Shown here in pieces: positions 36,623 through 47,210 of a stretch of DNA of 64,000 nt. The stretch comes from Dietzia sp. JS16-p6b (GTDB taxonomy: Bacteria > Actinomycetota > Actinomycetes > Mycobacteriales > Mycobacteriaceae). The position numbers and the translations under genes were made by a program. How positions within the stretch are numbered: position 1 is the first letter of the stretch; each line of letters opens with the position of its first letter. The stretch spans positions 1,832,001 to 1,896,000 of the forward strand of contig NZ_CP024869.1 of the NCBI RefSeq assembly GCF_003052165.1, read 5' to 3'. The notes beneath the pieces are model-generated. The model made no database searches, had not been told where the DNA came from, and worked only from the letters and a program-made list of their open reading frames with translations.

Positions 36623-37927
36623 ATGAGCCGCCATCACGACGCCTGCCACGGACCCACCCTCACCCGCCGGGAGGCGCTGGCCGGGGCCGGTGTGGTCGTC
36701 GCCGCGGGCACGGTCGGGGTCACCATGCTCGCCGAGCCGGCCCCGGTCTGGGCCACGCCGACGCGGCCGGTCGCCGACGACCTCGACGTCTACGTCCTGG
36801 TCACCGACGGGATGCGACCGGACGAACTCAACCCGGCCCAGGCCCCCACCCTGCACCGGTGGGCCTCCGACGGGACCAGGTTCACCGACGCGACGTCGGT
36901 CATGATCGCCGAGACGCTCCCGAACCACGCGGCGATGGTGACCGGAGTCCTGCCCGAGCGGAACGGGGTCCCGGCCAACTCGGTCTGGGACCACGCGACC
37001 GGCACCGACAGGACACTCGACCGGCCGGATGACCTCCGCGCACCGACGGTGCTCGACCGGATCCGGACCGAGGCGGGCCTGACCACCGCGAGCGTGTTGA
37101 GCAAGGACTACCTCCACGGCCTGTTCGGCGGACGCGCGAGCGTGCAGTGGGCACCGTTCCCCCTCGTTCCGGTCACCGACCACTCCCTCGACTGGTTCAC
37201 CGTCGAGGCACTCAAGCAGACCGTCACCGACCACGCCCCGAGGATGACCTTCGTCAACCTGGGTGACATGGACCGATTCGGACACATGGACCTCTCGGGA
37301 ACCTCGCTGCGACTGGCGCGCAACCAGGCGGTGTACAACTCCGACCACAAACTCTGGGAGTTCGAACAGTTCCTCCGCTCGACCGGCCGGTGGGAGCGCT
37401 CGGTGGTCATCGTCCTGGCCGATCACGGGATGGACTGGTCGGAGCCGCTCAGTCTGATCAGCGCCGCCGGGGCGATCGAGGCCGACGCGGCGATCCGCGG
37501 GCGGTTCGGCATCGCCCAGAACGGCGGGGCCGACACGTTCGCCTATGTCGGTCCGGCGAGCGAGCGCGACGCCTCGCTCCGGCGGCTGCGCGAGGTCGTC
37601 GGCGCGCTCCCCGGGGTGAACCGGCTCTACGATCCCGCCGAACTCTCCCTCGGGGACCGAGGCGGGGACCTGGTGGCCACGTGCCACCCCGGTTGGCGGT
37701 TCTCCGACCCCACACCGTTCTCCAACCCGATTCCCGGGAACCACGGGCACGAGGTCACCCTGGGGATCCCGTTCTTCATCGGTGGCGGGCACCGCATCGT
37801 GCGTCGGGGCGGCACCGTCGACCGCCCGGTCCGCACCCTCGACGTGGCGCCGACGGTCGCCCGGTTGTTCGGGCTCGACCACTCCGGGATGGACGGCCGC
37901 CCGGCGCTCGAGGCGTTCCACCTCTGA
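36623..37927 (+). CDS. Tat-exported type I phosphodiesterase / nucleotide pyrophosphatase-like protein
   Basis: A 434-residue alkaline-phosphatase-superfamily protein expected outside the membrane. The N terminus has a twin-arginine signal (LTRREAL, Arg15-Arg16), a hydrophobic stretch (20-37) and a probable cleavage near VWATP (43-47). Metal-site segments in family order: LVTDGMRPDEL (first Asp), SVMIAETLPNHAAMVTG with the nucleophile region, GDMDRFGHMD, LADHGMDW and GNHGHEV. The ATG follows GAGGAG. It is plus-strand and alone between rarA and aspS. The substrate is unknown; phosphate release from nucleotides or phosphodiesters outside the cell is plausible. Confidence 0.88.
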   Translation: MSRHHDACHGPTLTRREALAGAGVVVAAGTVGVTMLAEPAPVWATPTRPVADDLDVYVLVTDGMRPDELNPAQAPTLHRWASDGTRFTDATSVMIAETLPNHAAMVTGVLPERNGVPANSVWDHATGTDRTLDRPDDLRAPTVLDRIRTEAGLTTASVLSKDYLHGLFGGRASVQWAPFPLVPVTDHSLDWFTVEALKQTVTDHAPRMTFVNLGDMDRFGHMDLSGTSLRLARNQAVYNSDHKLWEFEQFLRSTGRWERSVVIVLADHGMDWSEPLSLISAAGAIEADAAIRGRFGIAQNGGADTFAYVGPASERDASLRRLREVVGALPGVNRLYDPAELSLGDRGGDLVATCHPGWRFSDPTPFSNPIPGNHGHEVTLGIPFFIGGGHRIVRRGGTVDRPVRTLDVAPTVARLFGLDHSGMDGRPALEAFHL

Positions 37928-37949
37928 CCGCCGGGCCGCCGGGGACCGA

Positions 37950-39751
37950 CTACCCGGCTGACGCACGCTCCGCCTGGGTCCCCTGACCGCGGGTCACGGG
38001 CGCGGCGTCGATTCCCGACTCCTTGCGCTGCTGCGGAGTGATGGGAGCGGGGGCGTCGGTGAGCGGGTCGACACCGCCGCCGGACTTGGGGAAGGCGATG
38101 ACGTCGCGGATGGACTCGGTCCGGGCCAGCAACGCACAGATGCGGTCCCAGCCGAACGCGATTCCGCCGTGCGGCGGCGCGCCGTAGGAGAAGGCGTCGA
38201 GCAGGAAGCCGAACTTCTCCTGCGCCTCCTCGGCGGAGATGCCCATCACGCCGAACACCCGCTCCTGGATGTCCTTGCGGTGGATGCGGATGGAGCCGCC
38301 CCCGATCTCGTTGCCGTTGCACACGATGTCGTAGGCGTAGGCCAGGGCCGAGCCCGGGTCGGTGTCGAAGGTGTCCAGGTGCTCCGGCTTGGGAGAGGTG
38401 AACGCGTGGTGCACGGCCGTCCACGCGCCCGAGCCCACCGCCACGTCGCCGGCGGCCGTCGCGTCGTCGGCCGGCTCGAACATGGGCGCGTCGACCACCC
38501 ACGTGAACGCCCAGGCCTCGGGGTCGATCAGTCCGAGCTTGTCCGCGATCTCGCCACGGGCCGCGCCGAGGAGCGCACGTGTGGACTTGACGGCCCCGGC
38601 ACCGAAGAAAATGCAGTCCCCGGGCTCCGCGCCGACGTGGGCGGCGATGCCCGCCCGCTCGGCGTCCGACAGGTTCTTGGCGACAGGACCGCCCAGCTCG
38701 CCGTCCTCACCGACCAGGATGTAGGCCAGCCCCTTGGCTCCGCGCTGCTTGGCCCATTCCTGCCAGGCGTCGAGCTGACGTCGCGGCTGCGACGCGCCGC
38801 CCTTCATGACCACCGCGCCGACGTAGGGGGCCTTGAACACGCGGAACGGCGTGTCGGCGAAGAACTCGGTGCACTCGACCAGTTCGATGTCGAAGCGCAG
38901 GTCGGGCTTGTCGGAGCCGTACCGACGCATCGCCTCGGCATAGGTCATCCGCGGGATGGGGGCCTGGATCTCGTAGCCCGCCGTCGCCCACACCTCGGTG
39001 AGGATCTCCTCCGCGACCGCGATCACGTCGTCCTGGTCGACGAAGCTCATCTCCACGTCCAGCTGGGTGAACTCCGGCTGCCGGTCGGCCCGGAAGTCCT
39101 CGTCCCGGTAGCAGCGGGCGATCTGGTAGTACTTCTCCATCCCGGCAACCATGAGGAGCTGCTTGAACAGCTGCGGCGACTGCGGGAGGGCGTAGAAGGT
39201 GCCGGGCTGCAGACGTGCGGGGACGAGGAAGTCGCGCGCGCCCTCGGGGTGGAGCGGGTGAGGGTGGGGGTCTCGATCTCGACGAAGTCGTGGCGTGCCA
39301 TGACGCTCCGCGCGGCGGAGTTGACCTTCGACCGCAGTCGCAGTGCGGCACCCGGACCCTCACGGCGGAGATCGAGATAGCGGTGACGGAGGCGTGCCTC
39401 CTCTCCCACCTCGTCGTCGAGCTGGAACGGCAGCGCCGCGGACTCGCCGAGCACCTCGAACGAGACCACGTCGACCTCGATCTCACCGGACGCGAGGGCA
39501 GGGTTCTCCGACCCCTCCGGGCGGCGGTCCACGACGCCGGTGACGGCGACGCAGAACTCGTTCCGGAGACGGTGCGCGCGCTCCGCGATCTCCTCGGAGC
39601 GGAACACCACCTGACACACGCCTGTGGAGTCACGGAGATCGACGAAGATCACCCCGCCGTGATCCCGGCGGCGCGCCACCCAGCCGGCCAGGGTGACGGT
39701 GTCCCCGGCGTCGGCGGCTCGGAGCTGGCCGGCGGAATGGGTGCGCAGCAC
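37950..39751 (-). CDS. aspS: Aspartyl-tRNA synthetase, apparent one-base frameshift
   Basis: Charges tRNA-Asp (and probably tRNA-Asn, being of bacterial type with the GAD insertion domain). The first ~168 codons from GTG 39749-39751 encode the anticodon-binding OB fold ([11 protein letters not shown] to [10 protein letters not shown]). The rest, including [21 protein letters not shown] and the C-terminal GIAFGWDRI motif, is in another frame. Adding one G to the four-G run at 39246-39249 restores [13 protein letters not shown] and a ~600-residue enzyme. All other motifs are intact, so a sequence error is the simplest view. A TAGACT -10 and a GAGAGGA ribosome binding site precede it. Confidence 0.9.
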
Positions 39752-39846
39752 GGGGTGGTCCTCTCGTCGGGAATGCTGGATGGTCGGCGAACGGCGACGG
39801 GACCCGCCGCGGTTCGTGCGGTCGGACCCGGGTTCGGACGACGCAC

Positions 39847-39852
39847 AGTCTA
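39847..39852 (-). promoter_or_regulatory. Predicted -10 hexamer (TAGACT) for aspS
   Basis: TAGACT on the minus strand, about 95 bases before the aspS GTG and just past the hisS terminator hairpin. No T-box or other riboswitch structure was recognised in the leader. Confidence 0.45.
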
Positions 39853-39872
39853 CGTCCACCCCCGGTGTCCCC

Positions 39873-39894
39873 GGCGTCGGCTGCGGCCGACGCC
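39873..39894 (-). terminator. Hairpin downstream of hisS
   Basis: GGCGTCGGC and GCCGACGCC form a perfect 9-base stem with a 4-base loop, 77 bases past the hisS stop and directly before the aspS promoter. No U tract. Confidence 0.55.
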
Positions 39895-39971
39895 CGGCGC
39901 GGACGGTCCCGCCGGATCGATCCGGTCGTGCGGCACCTCCGGTCCGCGGGTGTCGCGATCCCCGTCGGCGC

Positions 39972-41251
39972 TCAGCGGGCGACGAGCCCCGTGACGTGGT
40001 CGACCACCGAGTCCAGCGGGACCGCGTTCTGCTCGCCCGTCGCCATCGTCTTGACCACCACGGTGCCCGAGGCCAACTCGTTCTCACCCACCACGAGGGT
40101 GACCGCGGCCCCTGACCTGTCGGCGGCCTTGAACGCCCCCTTCATGCCGCGGTCGCCGTAGGCCATGTCGGCGCGCAGACCCGCCTGACGGAACCCGGCC
40201 AGGACGGGCACCATCGCGGCCCTGGCCGGAGCGCCGAGCGCCACGCCGTACACGTCCACCCGGCCGCCGACGGTGGGGTCGATACTCTCCGCCTGCAGCG
40301 CCAGCATCGTGCGGTCCACGCCGATGCCGAATCCGATGCCCGACAGGTCCTGCCCCCGAGCTGTTCCATCAGTCCGTCGTAGCGCCCGCCGCCCCCGATC
40401 CCGGACTGGGCGCCGAGTCCGTCGTGGACGAACTCGAACGTGGTCTTGGTGTAGTAGTCCAGGCCGCGGACCATCCGGGGATTGACCTCATAGGCAACGC
40501 CGAGTGCGTCGAGGTGCGACCGGACCTCCGCGAAGTGGGCGGCGCTCTGGTCCGAGAGGTGGTCGATCATCAGCGGGGCGTCCGCGAGCTGGGCACGGAC
40601 CGCCGGGCGCTTGTCGTCGAGCACGCGCAGCGGGTTGATCCGGGCGCGCTCCCGGGTGGCCTCGTCGAGATCCAACCCGGCGAGAAAGGCCTGCAGCCGC
40701 TCCCGGTACCCGGGGCGGCAGGTCTCGTCCCCGAGCGAGGTGAGCTCCAGTCGGAACCCGGTCAACCCGAGGGAGCGGAACGCCTCGTCGGCCACCGCGA
40801 TCACCTCGGCGTCGAGGGCGGGGTCGTCGATCCCGATCGCCTCGATGCCGACCTGCTGCAGCTGGCGGTACCGCCCGGCCTGGGGACGTTCGTAGCGGAA
40901 GAACGGGCCGGCGTAACAGAGCTTGACGGGAAGCTGCCCGCGATCCAGGCCGTTCTCGATGACCGCACGCATGACCCCGGCCGTCCCCTCGGGCCGGAGG
41001 GTGACGCTCCGGCCACCGCGATCGGAGAACGTGTACATCTCCTTGGAGACGACATCGGTGGACTCACCCACGCCGCGGGCGAACAGCGCGGTGTCCTCGA
41101 AGATCGGCAGCTCGATGTGCCCGTACCCCGCCCGCCGGGCGGCCGAGGTGATCGCCTCCCGGACCGCGACGAACCCGGCCGAGGTCGGGGGGACGTAGTC
41201 CGGCACCCCCTTCGGTGCCTTGAGCGCGGTCTTCTTCTGAGTGCCGGTCAC
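39972..41251 (-). CDS. hisS: Histidyl-tRNA synthetase, apparent one-base frameshift
   Basis: Charges tRNA-His. The GTG at 41249-41251 ([19 protein letters not shown]) opens a class II synthetase with motif 2 region [18 protein letters not shown] and the histidine-binding [12 protein letters not shown]. The frame breaks after GLMEQLGG, and the last ~115 codons (DRTMLALQ to the anticodon-binding domain) are in another frame. One extra C in the five-C run at 40353-40357 (a G on the coding strand) restores [14 protein letters not shown] and a ~426-residue enzyme. The fault is likely technical. It follows the metallo-hydrolase gene by 50 bases, as in related genomes. Confidence 0.9.
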
Positions 41252-41301
41252 GTGTGGTGGATCCTTGCGTGTAGTCGGTGGGTGGATCGGGGGGCGGGGG
41301 T

Positions 41302-41967
41302 CTAGAGGTCGCGTAAGAACGGGTTGGACCGCCGTTCCCGGCCGACGGTGGTCGAGGGGCCGTGGCCGGGCAGCACGACCGCGTCGTCGTCCAGTGTGAG
41401 GAACTTCTTGGCGATCGACTGCATCAGCACATCGGTGTCGCCCGCGGGAAGATCGGTGCGACCCACCCCGTCCTGGAACAGCACGTCGCCGCCGAGCACG
41501 ATGGTCCGCCGCCCCTCCTCTGTGTCGGCCACGATCCGGAAGGACACCGACCCGGGGCTGTGTCCGGGTACGTGGTCCACGTCGAAGGTCATCGACCCGA
41601 ATCGCAGGGTGTCGCCGTCGAACACCTCCACGACCTCCGCCGGCTCGGTGAAGGTGACGCCCTTGAGCATGGCGGACAGGTCGAGCGAGAGCCCCTTGCC
41701 CGGATCGGAGAGCATCACGCGGTCCTCTGGGTGGATGTACGCCGGCACACCGTAATGATCGGCGACCTGCCGGGCGTTCCAGATGTGGTCCAGGTGACCG
41801 TGGGTGAGCAGTACCGCCCGTGGCCGCAGCCCCGCCTCGGACACCTGGCGGCGCACCTGGTCCTCGGCGTCCTGGCCCGGGTCGACGATGACGCAGTCCC
41901 CTGCGGCGTCGGACACGATGTAGCAGTTGGTCTGGAACATCCCTGCCGGGAATCCGATGATCTGCAC
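41302..41967 (-). CDS. Metallo-beta-lactamase-fold hydrolase (glyoxalase II-like)
   Basis: A 221-residue zinc hydrolase. The metal motif HGHLDH is at 56-61 in THGHLDHIW, followed by GHSPGSVSF, the bridging Asp in [16 protein letters not shown], and [20 protein letters not shown] at the C terminus. This pattern is found in the glyoxalase II-like proteins placed beside hisS in actinobacteria (Rv2581c-type). The GTG 41965-41967 is chosen because [18 protein letters not shown] is the family start and GGGAG lies upstream. The true thioester substrate is not known. Confidence 0.9.
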   Translation of the reverse strand: MQIIGFPAGMFQTNCYIVSDAAGDCVIVDPGQDAEDQVRRQVSEAGLRPRAVLLTHGHLDHIWNARQVADHYGVPAYIHPEDRVMLSDPGKGLSLDLSAMLKGVTFTEPAEVVEVFDGDTLRFGSMTFDVDHVPGHSPGSVSFRIVADTEEGRRTIVLGGDVLFQDGVGRTDLPAGDTDVLMQSIAKKFLTLDDDAVVLPGHGPSTTVGRERRSNPFLRDL

Positions 41968-42171
41968 GTCCCGCGCTCCCTTCCTCGATGGCCCGAGGGC
42001 TCCGTCGCAGGGCCCCGGGCCGACTGGGCCGCACACCGGAGTGGTGTGCAACCGTCTCGCCCCGACCTGGTAGACAAGACCCCTGGGCTGGAGCGCTGTG
42101 GTCTGCTCGCTTCGGCCCCACCGCGGCTCCAGCCGACTGTTCCAGCCTAGTCCAGGTACCCAGGAGGGTCA

Positions 42172-43119
42172 GTGTCCACCAACCAGGAACGCCGAGCCGA
42201 GGCGCGCCAGCGCCTGCGCGAGCAGATGGAGGCGCAGGCCCGTCGCGAGAAGCAACTCAAGATCGTGGCGGCCTCGGTCGTCGTCGCGGTCCTGCTGGGG
42301 ATCGTCGGGGTGGTCGCCTGGATCAATTACGACCGCAAGCGCGCGGAGGAGTACGCGGCCAACTGGCTGACCTGCGAGTACCCCGCTGACACCGAGACCC
42401 CCCAACCGCTCGACCCCGCGGAGTTCGAGGACCAGGGCGACGAGGTGGTGGCCGAGGTGGAGGAGTTCAACGCGCAGGTCGAGACCGTCAACGAGAACAG
42501 GCGCGAGGCCGAGCCGCCGTCGGGTGACCAGGCCCGCCGGGGAACCGCGGAACTGACCATCACCACCGACCGCGGCCAGATCCCCCTCACGCTCGATCGT
42601 TCCGGCGCGCCCTGCAACGTCGCGAGCTTCGTCCACCTGGCCGAGCAGCGGTACTTCGACGACACCGAGTGCCACCGTCTGACCGTGGCGGAGGAGACCA
42701 CCGGCCCGGAGGAGGTTCCCGGACTGTCGGTACTGCAGTGCGGCGACCCGACGGGGACCGGGCTGTCCGGGCCCGGGTACTCCGTGGTGGACGAGCCGCC
42801 CGCGCCCGACACCCTCGAACTCGCGGCCGACGGGTCGGGTGCCGCCATCTACCCCCGCGGAACCGTCGCCATGGCCAAGTCGCAGGCGCCCGACAGTGCC
42901 GGGAGCCAGTTCTTCCTGGTGTACGAGGACTCGGCGCTCCCGCCGGAGTACACCGTCATGGGAACGGTCGGTGAACCGGGGCTGGAGGTGCTCGACGACA
43001 TCGCCGAGACCGGCGTGAAGAGCGACGATCCGACGGACCGCGACAACCAGGTGCCGCGGCGTCCCGTCACCATCGAGTCCGTGGTCGTCGACGCCCAGTC
43101 AGGACTCCCCGACAGGTGA
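42172..43119 (+). CDS. ppiB: Membrane-anchored cyclophilin-type peptidyl-prolyl isomerase
   Basis: Expected to catalyse prolyl isomerisation of exported proteins. The 315-residue protein has a charged N-terminal coiled coil (5-30), one membrane helix (31-51), a spacer, and a cyclophilin domain (about 125-315) with CHRL (167-170) and [16 protein letters not shown] (188-203). Four cysteines (68, 148, 167, 190) lie on the outer side. The GTG start has AGGAGGG upstream. This is the Rv2582-like gene found divergent or adjacent to rel and the metallo-hydrolase. Catalytic Arg of CHR is kept, but the domain is divergent from classical PpiB, so activity is inferred. Confidence 0.9.
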   Translation: MSTNQERRAEARQRLREQMEAQARREKQLKIVAASVVVAVLLGIVGVVAWINYDRKRAEEYAANWLTCEYPADTETPQPLDPAEFEDQGDEVVAEVEEFNAQVETVNENRREAEPPSGDQARRGTAELTITTDRGQIPLTLDRSGAPCNVASFVHLAEQRYFDDTECHRLTVAEETTGPEEVPGLSVLQCGDPTGTGLSGPGYSVVDEPPAPDTLELAADGSGAAIYPRGTVAMAKSQAPDSAGSQFFLVYEDSALPPEYTVMGTVGEPGLEVLDDIAETGVKSDDPTDRDNQVPRRPVTIESVVVDAQSGLPDR

Positions 43120-43179
43120 GTCGGGGGCCGGCCCGCCCGCCGAGGCGCGGTCGGCGGCCGGACCGACCGGGCTCCCGGC

Positions 43180-45555
43180 TCAGTTCGACGTCATCCGGTT
43201 GACGTCGAAGACCCCCTCGACGCCCCGGACCGTCTGCAGGACGTGTCCGAGGTGTTTGGGATCGGCCATCTCGAAGGTGAACCGCGAGATCGCCACCCGG
43301 TCGTCGCCGGCCGTCTGGACGGACGCGGACAGGATGTTGACCTTCTCGTCCGCCAGCACCTTGGTCACGTCCGACAGCAGCCTGTGTCTGTCGAGCGCCT
43401 CCACCTGGATCGCCACCAGGAACACCGCCCCGGGTTGGGGTGCCCACTCGACCTTGACCAGTCGCTCGGGCTCCCTGTGCAGGTCGGAGGCGTTGGTGCA
43501 GTCGGTGCGGTGGACGCTCACGGTGCCACCGCGGGTGATGAACCCCAGCACCTCGTCCCCGGGGACCGGCATGCAACAGCGGGCGAGCTTGGCGTGCACG
43601 TCCTTCACCCCGCCCACCAGGATCCCCGGACCGGGGGGCGCCGGTCGGTTCGAGGTGATGTTCTTGTCCCTCGAACGGTCCGCCAGCTCCTCGGTGACCT
43701 CGTCGACCCCCCCGTGGGCCGCGACGAGCCGACCCACGACGTGCTTCGCGGAGACGTGGTTCTCCCCGATCGCCGTGTAGAGCGCCGTGACGTCGGCGAA
43801 ACCCAACTCACGTGCGACGCCCGCCAGTGACTCGTTGGAGAAGACCCGGTGGACGGGCACCCCGCCTCGGCGTACCTCCCGAGTGATGAGATCCTTGCCC
43901 CGTTCGAGGGCCTCCTCGCGCCGCTCCTTGGCGAACCACTGCCGGATCGAGCTCTTGGCCCTGCCCGAGACGACGAACTTCTGCCAGTCCAGACTGGGGC
44001 CCGCGTTGGGGTCCTTCGAGGTGAAGACCTCGACGACCTCGCCGTTCTCCAGTGGCCTCTCGAGCGCGACGAGCTTGCCGTTGACCCGCGCACCGATGCA
44101 CCGGTGACCGACCTCGGTGTGGACGGCGTAGGCGAAGTCCACCGGTGTCGCACCGACGGGGAGATTGATCACGTCGCCCTTGGGCGTGAAGACGAAGATC
44201 TCCTTGCTGGTCATCTCGAACCGCAGGGAGTCCAGGAACTCCCCCGGATCGGCGGCCTCCCGCTGCCAGCTCAACAGTTGGCGCATCCACGCCATCTCGT
44301 CCACCTCGGCGGGATCGCCGTGGTGCTTGCCGCGGGTCTCCTTGTACCGCCAGTGCGCGGCGATCCCGTACTCGGCGTTCCGGTGCATCTCGTGGGTCCG
44401 GATCTGGATCTCCAACGGTTTGCCGTCGGGACCGATCACGGTGGTGTGCAGTGAGCGGTAGACGCCGAAGCGGGGCTGGGCGATGTAGTCCTTGAACCTC
44501 CCCGGCATCGGTTTCCAGGCGGAATGCACCACGCCGATCGCGGCGTAGCAGTCCCGGACGTCCTCGCACAGCACGCGAATGCCCACCAGGTCGTGGATCT
44601 CGTCGAACTCGCGTCCCCGGACGATCATCTTCTGGTAGATCGACCAGTAGTGCTTGGGTCGGCCCTCGACCCGGGCCTGGATGTGGGCGTTCTCCAGCTC
44701 GGCCCTGACCCGGGTGATCACCGTTCCCAGGTAGACGTCCCGGCTCGGCGCGCGATCGGCGACCAGTCGCACGATCTCCTGGTACTTCTTGGGCTCCAGG
44801 ATCGCGAAAGCCAGGTCCTCGAGTTCCCACTTCACGGTGGCCATTCCGAGACGGTGGGCCAGAGGCGCGATCACCTCCAGGGTCTCGCGGGCCTTCTTGA
44901 CCTGCTTCTCCGGCGGCAGGAATCGCATGGTCCGCATGTTGTGCAGGCGGTCGGCGACCTTGATCACCAGCACCCGCGGATCATGCGCCATCGCGATGAT
45001 CATCTTGCGGATCGTCTCGGCCTCGGCCGCCTCGCCGAAGTCGACCTTGTCCAGCTTCGTGACCCCGTTGACGAGGTGTGCGACCTCGTCACCGAAATCC
45101 GAGGCCAGGGCCTCGAGGGAGTAGTCGGTGTCCTCCACGGTGTCGTGCAGCAGCGCTGCCACGAGGGTGGTGGTGTCCATGCCCATCTCGGCGCAGATGG
45201 TCGCCACCGCCAGTGGATGGGTGATGTAGGGGTCGCCGGATTTCCGGAACACGCCCTCGTGCTGGCGTTCTGCGAGTGCGTAGGCACGCGAGAGCAGCGC
45301 CACGTCGGCTTTGGCGTGGTGGATCCGGTGCACCCGGACAAGGGGTTCCAGGACCGCGGGAGTGGACGTCACCGTCAACCCCGAGGTGAGGCGCCGGGCC
45401 CACCTGGCCCGGACGCGACGGCCGGCGGACGGGCGGGCGCCCGGGATCACCGGGAGGGGCTGGGTGTTGGGCTGGCTGCTGGACCGGGTCTGCTCCGCAG
45501 GTGCGGGCTGGGGGCCGGCTCCGATGTTCGCGGTGGGATCCTGCCGATCGGTCAT
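43180..45555 (-). CDS. rel: Bifunctional (p)ppGpp synthetase/hydrolase Rel
   Basis: Makes and degrades the stringent-response alarmones. The 791-residue protein has a ~70-residue Pro/Gln/Ser-rich N-terminal tail, an HD hydrolase domain with [10 protein letters not shown], a synthetase domain with [10 protein letters not shown] and YRSLHTTV, a TGS domain ([13 protein letters not shown]), and a C-terminal zinc-finger and ACT domain ([19 protein letters not shown]). Both HD and synthetase residues are intact, so it is the single bifunctional type. ATG 45553-45555 is chosen since GGAGGGAGAA lies 6 bases upstream; an in-frame ATG six codons earlier is the alternative. Confidence 0.96.
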   Translation of the reverse strand: MTDRQDPTANIGAGPQPAPAEQTRSSSQPNTQPLPVIPGARPSAGRRVRARWARRLTSGLTVTSTPAVLEPLVRVHRIHHAKADVALLSRAYALAERQHEGVFRKSGDPYITHPLAVATICAEMGMDTTTLVAALLHDTVEDTDYSLEALASDFGDEVAHLVNGVTKLDKVDFGEAAEAETIRKMIIAMAHDPRVLVIKVADRLHNMRTMRFLPPEKQVKKARETLEVIAPLAHRLGMATVKWELEDLAFAILEPKKYQEIVRLVADRAPSRDVYLGTVITRVRAELENAHIQARVEGRPKHYWSIYQKMIVRGREFDEIHDLVGIRVLCEDVRDCYAAIGVVHSAWKPMPGRFKDYIAQPRFGVYRSLHTTVIGPDGKPLEIQIRTHEMHRNAEYGIAAHWRYKETRGKHHGDPAEVDEMAWMRQLLSWQREAADPGEFLDSLRFEMTSKEIFVFTPKGDVINLPVGATPVDFAYAVHTEVGHRCIGARVNGKLVALERPLENGEVVEVFTSKDPNAGPSLDWQKFVVSGRAKSSIRQWFAKERREEALERGKDLITREVRRGGVPVHRVFSNESLAGVARELGFADVTALYTAIGENHVSAKHVVGRLVAAHGGVDEVTEELADRSRDKNITSNRPAPPGPGILVGGVKDVHAKLARCCMPVPGDEVLGFITRGGTVSVHRTDCTNASDLHREPERLVKVEWAPQPGAVFLVAIQVEALDRHRLLSDVTKVLADEKVNILSASVQTAGDDRVAISRFTFEMADPKHLGHVLQTVRGVEGVFDVNRMTSN

Positions 45556-45600
45556 TCCGGCTTCTCCCTCCATGTCCGGTCCGTCAACGACGGGCGGTGG

Positions 45601-46158
45601 TCACGCGACCGTGAGGCAGGTCAGCGGTGTGCCGGACAGTCTATCCCTACCCCCGAGCCCGGGTACTTCGAGCACCACCGACAGGCCGGTCACCACGGCG
45701 CCACAGTCGTCGAGGAGCCCGACGGCCGCTCCGAGAGTGCCGCCGGTGGCCAGGACGTCGTCCACCACGAGGATCCGCGTGCCACTGAGGTCGAGGCCGT
45801 CGGCGGGGAGCTCGAGCGTCGCCGCCCCGTACTCGAGTTCGTACGAGCGCGAGTGCACCGGCGGTGGGAGTTTGCCCGCCTTTCGGATGGCCAGCACGCC
45901 GGTGCGCAGCCGCAACGCGACCGCCCCGGCGAGCAGGAAGCCACGCGCGTCCAGCCCTGCCACGTAGTCCACCGACCCGATCTCATGACCCGCGGCGAGG
46001 CCCGCCACCACGGCGTCGAAACCCTCGGGGTCGGCCAGCACGGGGGTGAGGTCACAGAACTGGACGCCGGCCACCGGGAAGTCCTCGACCCGGCGCATCA
46101 GGCGCTCGACGGCGGCCACGACCCCCGGGGACACACCCGAGGTCCCGTGGCCCTTCAT
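45601..46158 (-). CDS. apt: Adenine phosphoribosyltransferase
   Basis: Salvages adenine to AMP with PRPP. The 185-residue protein has the PRPP-binding loop ILVVDDVLATGGTLGA (near 121-136) and the adenine-side segments YVAGLDARGFLLAGAVA and RKAGKLPP. The ATG overlaps the secF stop as ATGA, which fixes the start. Placement between secF and rel is standard in actinobacteria. Confidence 0.96.
   Translation of the reverse strand: MKGHGTSGVSPGVVAAVERLMRRVEDFPVAGVQFCDLTPVLADPEGFDAVVAGLAAGHEIGSVDYVAGLDARGFLLAGAVALRLRTGVLAIRKAGKLPPPVHSRSYELEYGAATLELPADGLDLSGTRILVVDDVLATGGTLGAAVGLLDDCGAVVTGLSVVLEVPGLGGRDRLSGTPLTCLTVA
45638..45643 (-). promoter_or_regulatory. Candidate -10 hexamer (TAGACT) for rel
   Basis: TAGACT on the minus strand lies inside the end of apt, about 80 bases before the rel ATG. 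It may give rel its own transcript besides read-through from sec-apt. Confidence 0.28.
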
Positions 46159-47210
46159 GCGGTGGCCCCGGCCTTCTCCCGGCGGGCCAGGACCTTGGCG
46201 GTCTGGCGCTTGGTGGCGGGATCGAACTCCTTGAGCCACACCAGCAGCGGGGTCGCGAGGAAGATCGACGAGAACGTGCCCGTGATGATGCCGACGACCT
46301 GGACGATGGCGAGGTCGAGCAGCGTGCCCACCCCGAGGATCCACACCGCGACCACCAGCAACGCCAGCAACGGGAGGATGCCGATGGTGGTGGTGTGGAT
46401 CGATCGCATGAGCGTCTGGTTGACCGCGAGGTTCGCCTCTTCGGCGTAGGTGCTGCTCGAGGAGTGTTTGCTGCCGCGCGTGTTCTCGTCCACCTTGTCG
46501 AACACGATGACCGTGTCATAGAGGGAGAAACCGAGGATGGTGAGCAGGCCGATGACCGTGGCGGGTGAGACCTCGAATCCCAGGAGCGAATAGACGCCCG
46601 CCGTGGTGATGACGTCGAAGAAGAGCGCGACGACGCCGGCCACCGACATCCGCCACTCGAAGCGCAGCGCCATGTAGCCGAACACGATCACGATGAAGAC
46701 CGCCAGGGCGATGATCATCTGCTGGGTGACCTGTCCACCCCAGCTCTCGCTGCGCGCGGAGTCGCCGACGGCCTCGATCGAGACCTCGCCGCTCGCCGCG
46801 ACGGGCTGGAACTCCTCCACGAGCGCGAGCTTGGTCGCGTAGATCTCGTCACTGGTGAGGAAGCCGGTCTCCACCTCGACGATGCGCGCGTTGCCGGCTC
46901 CCACGATCTGGACCGTCTGGGGCTCCTGACCGAGAGTCTCCTCGACGACGGCGGCAACCCGGCCGGTGTCCGCATCCCCCGCCGGCATCGTCAACTTGGT
47001 GCCGCCGGTGAAGTCGATCCCGAAGGTGAACCCCCGGAAGATGATGCTCGCGAGGCAGATCGCGACGATCGCCCCGGTCAGGAGGAAGTACAGGCGGCGG
47101 CGCTGCACGATCGGGAACGCGCCGGTCCCCGTGTAGAGACGGTTGAACAGGCTCTCCGGCTGGTCGGGACCCGCCGTGCCGTCGGAGTCGATCGTTCCCG
47201 GGGCGCTCAT
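46155..47210 (-). CDS. secF: Protein-export membrane protein SecF
   Basis: Partner of SecD in the Sec translocon, using proton motive force to finish protein release. The 351-residue protein has six membrane helices, with helix 1 at about 40-60, the periplasmic GIDFTGGTKLTMP segment after it, and the RND-like FGYMALRFEWRMSVAG and GFSLYDTVIVFDKVDENTR motifs. It overlaps secD by four bases. Confidence 0.97.
   Translation of the reverse strand: MSAPGTIDSDGTAGPDQPESLFNRLYTGTGAFPIVQRRRLYFLLTGAIVAICLASIIFRGFTFGIDFTGGTKLTMPAGDADTGRVAAVVEETLGQEPQTVQIVGAGNARIVEVETGFLTSDEIYATKLALVEEFQPVAASGEVSIEAVGDSARSESWGGQVTQQMIIALAVFIVIVFGYMALRFEWRMSVAGVVALFFDVITTAGVYSLLGFEVSPATVIGLLTILGFSLYDTVIVFDKVDENTRGSKHSSSSTYAEEANLAVNQTLMRSIHTTTIGILPLLALLVVAVWILGVGTLLDLAIVQVVGIITGTFSSIFLATPLLVWLKEFDPATKRQTAKVLARREKAGATA

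Noticed and set aside
40142-42121. 659-codon frame as a longer hisS
   Set aside because: The part before 41251 is antisense-like sequence over the metallo-hydrolase; the family N terminus begins at the GTG at 41251.
43120-43179. Bidirectional terminator between ppiB and rel
   Set aside because: G/C-rich and partly symmetric, but the best stem needs a bulge and several equal foldings exist, so no site was called.
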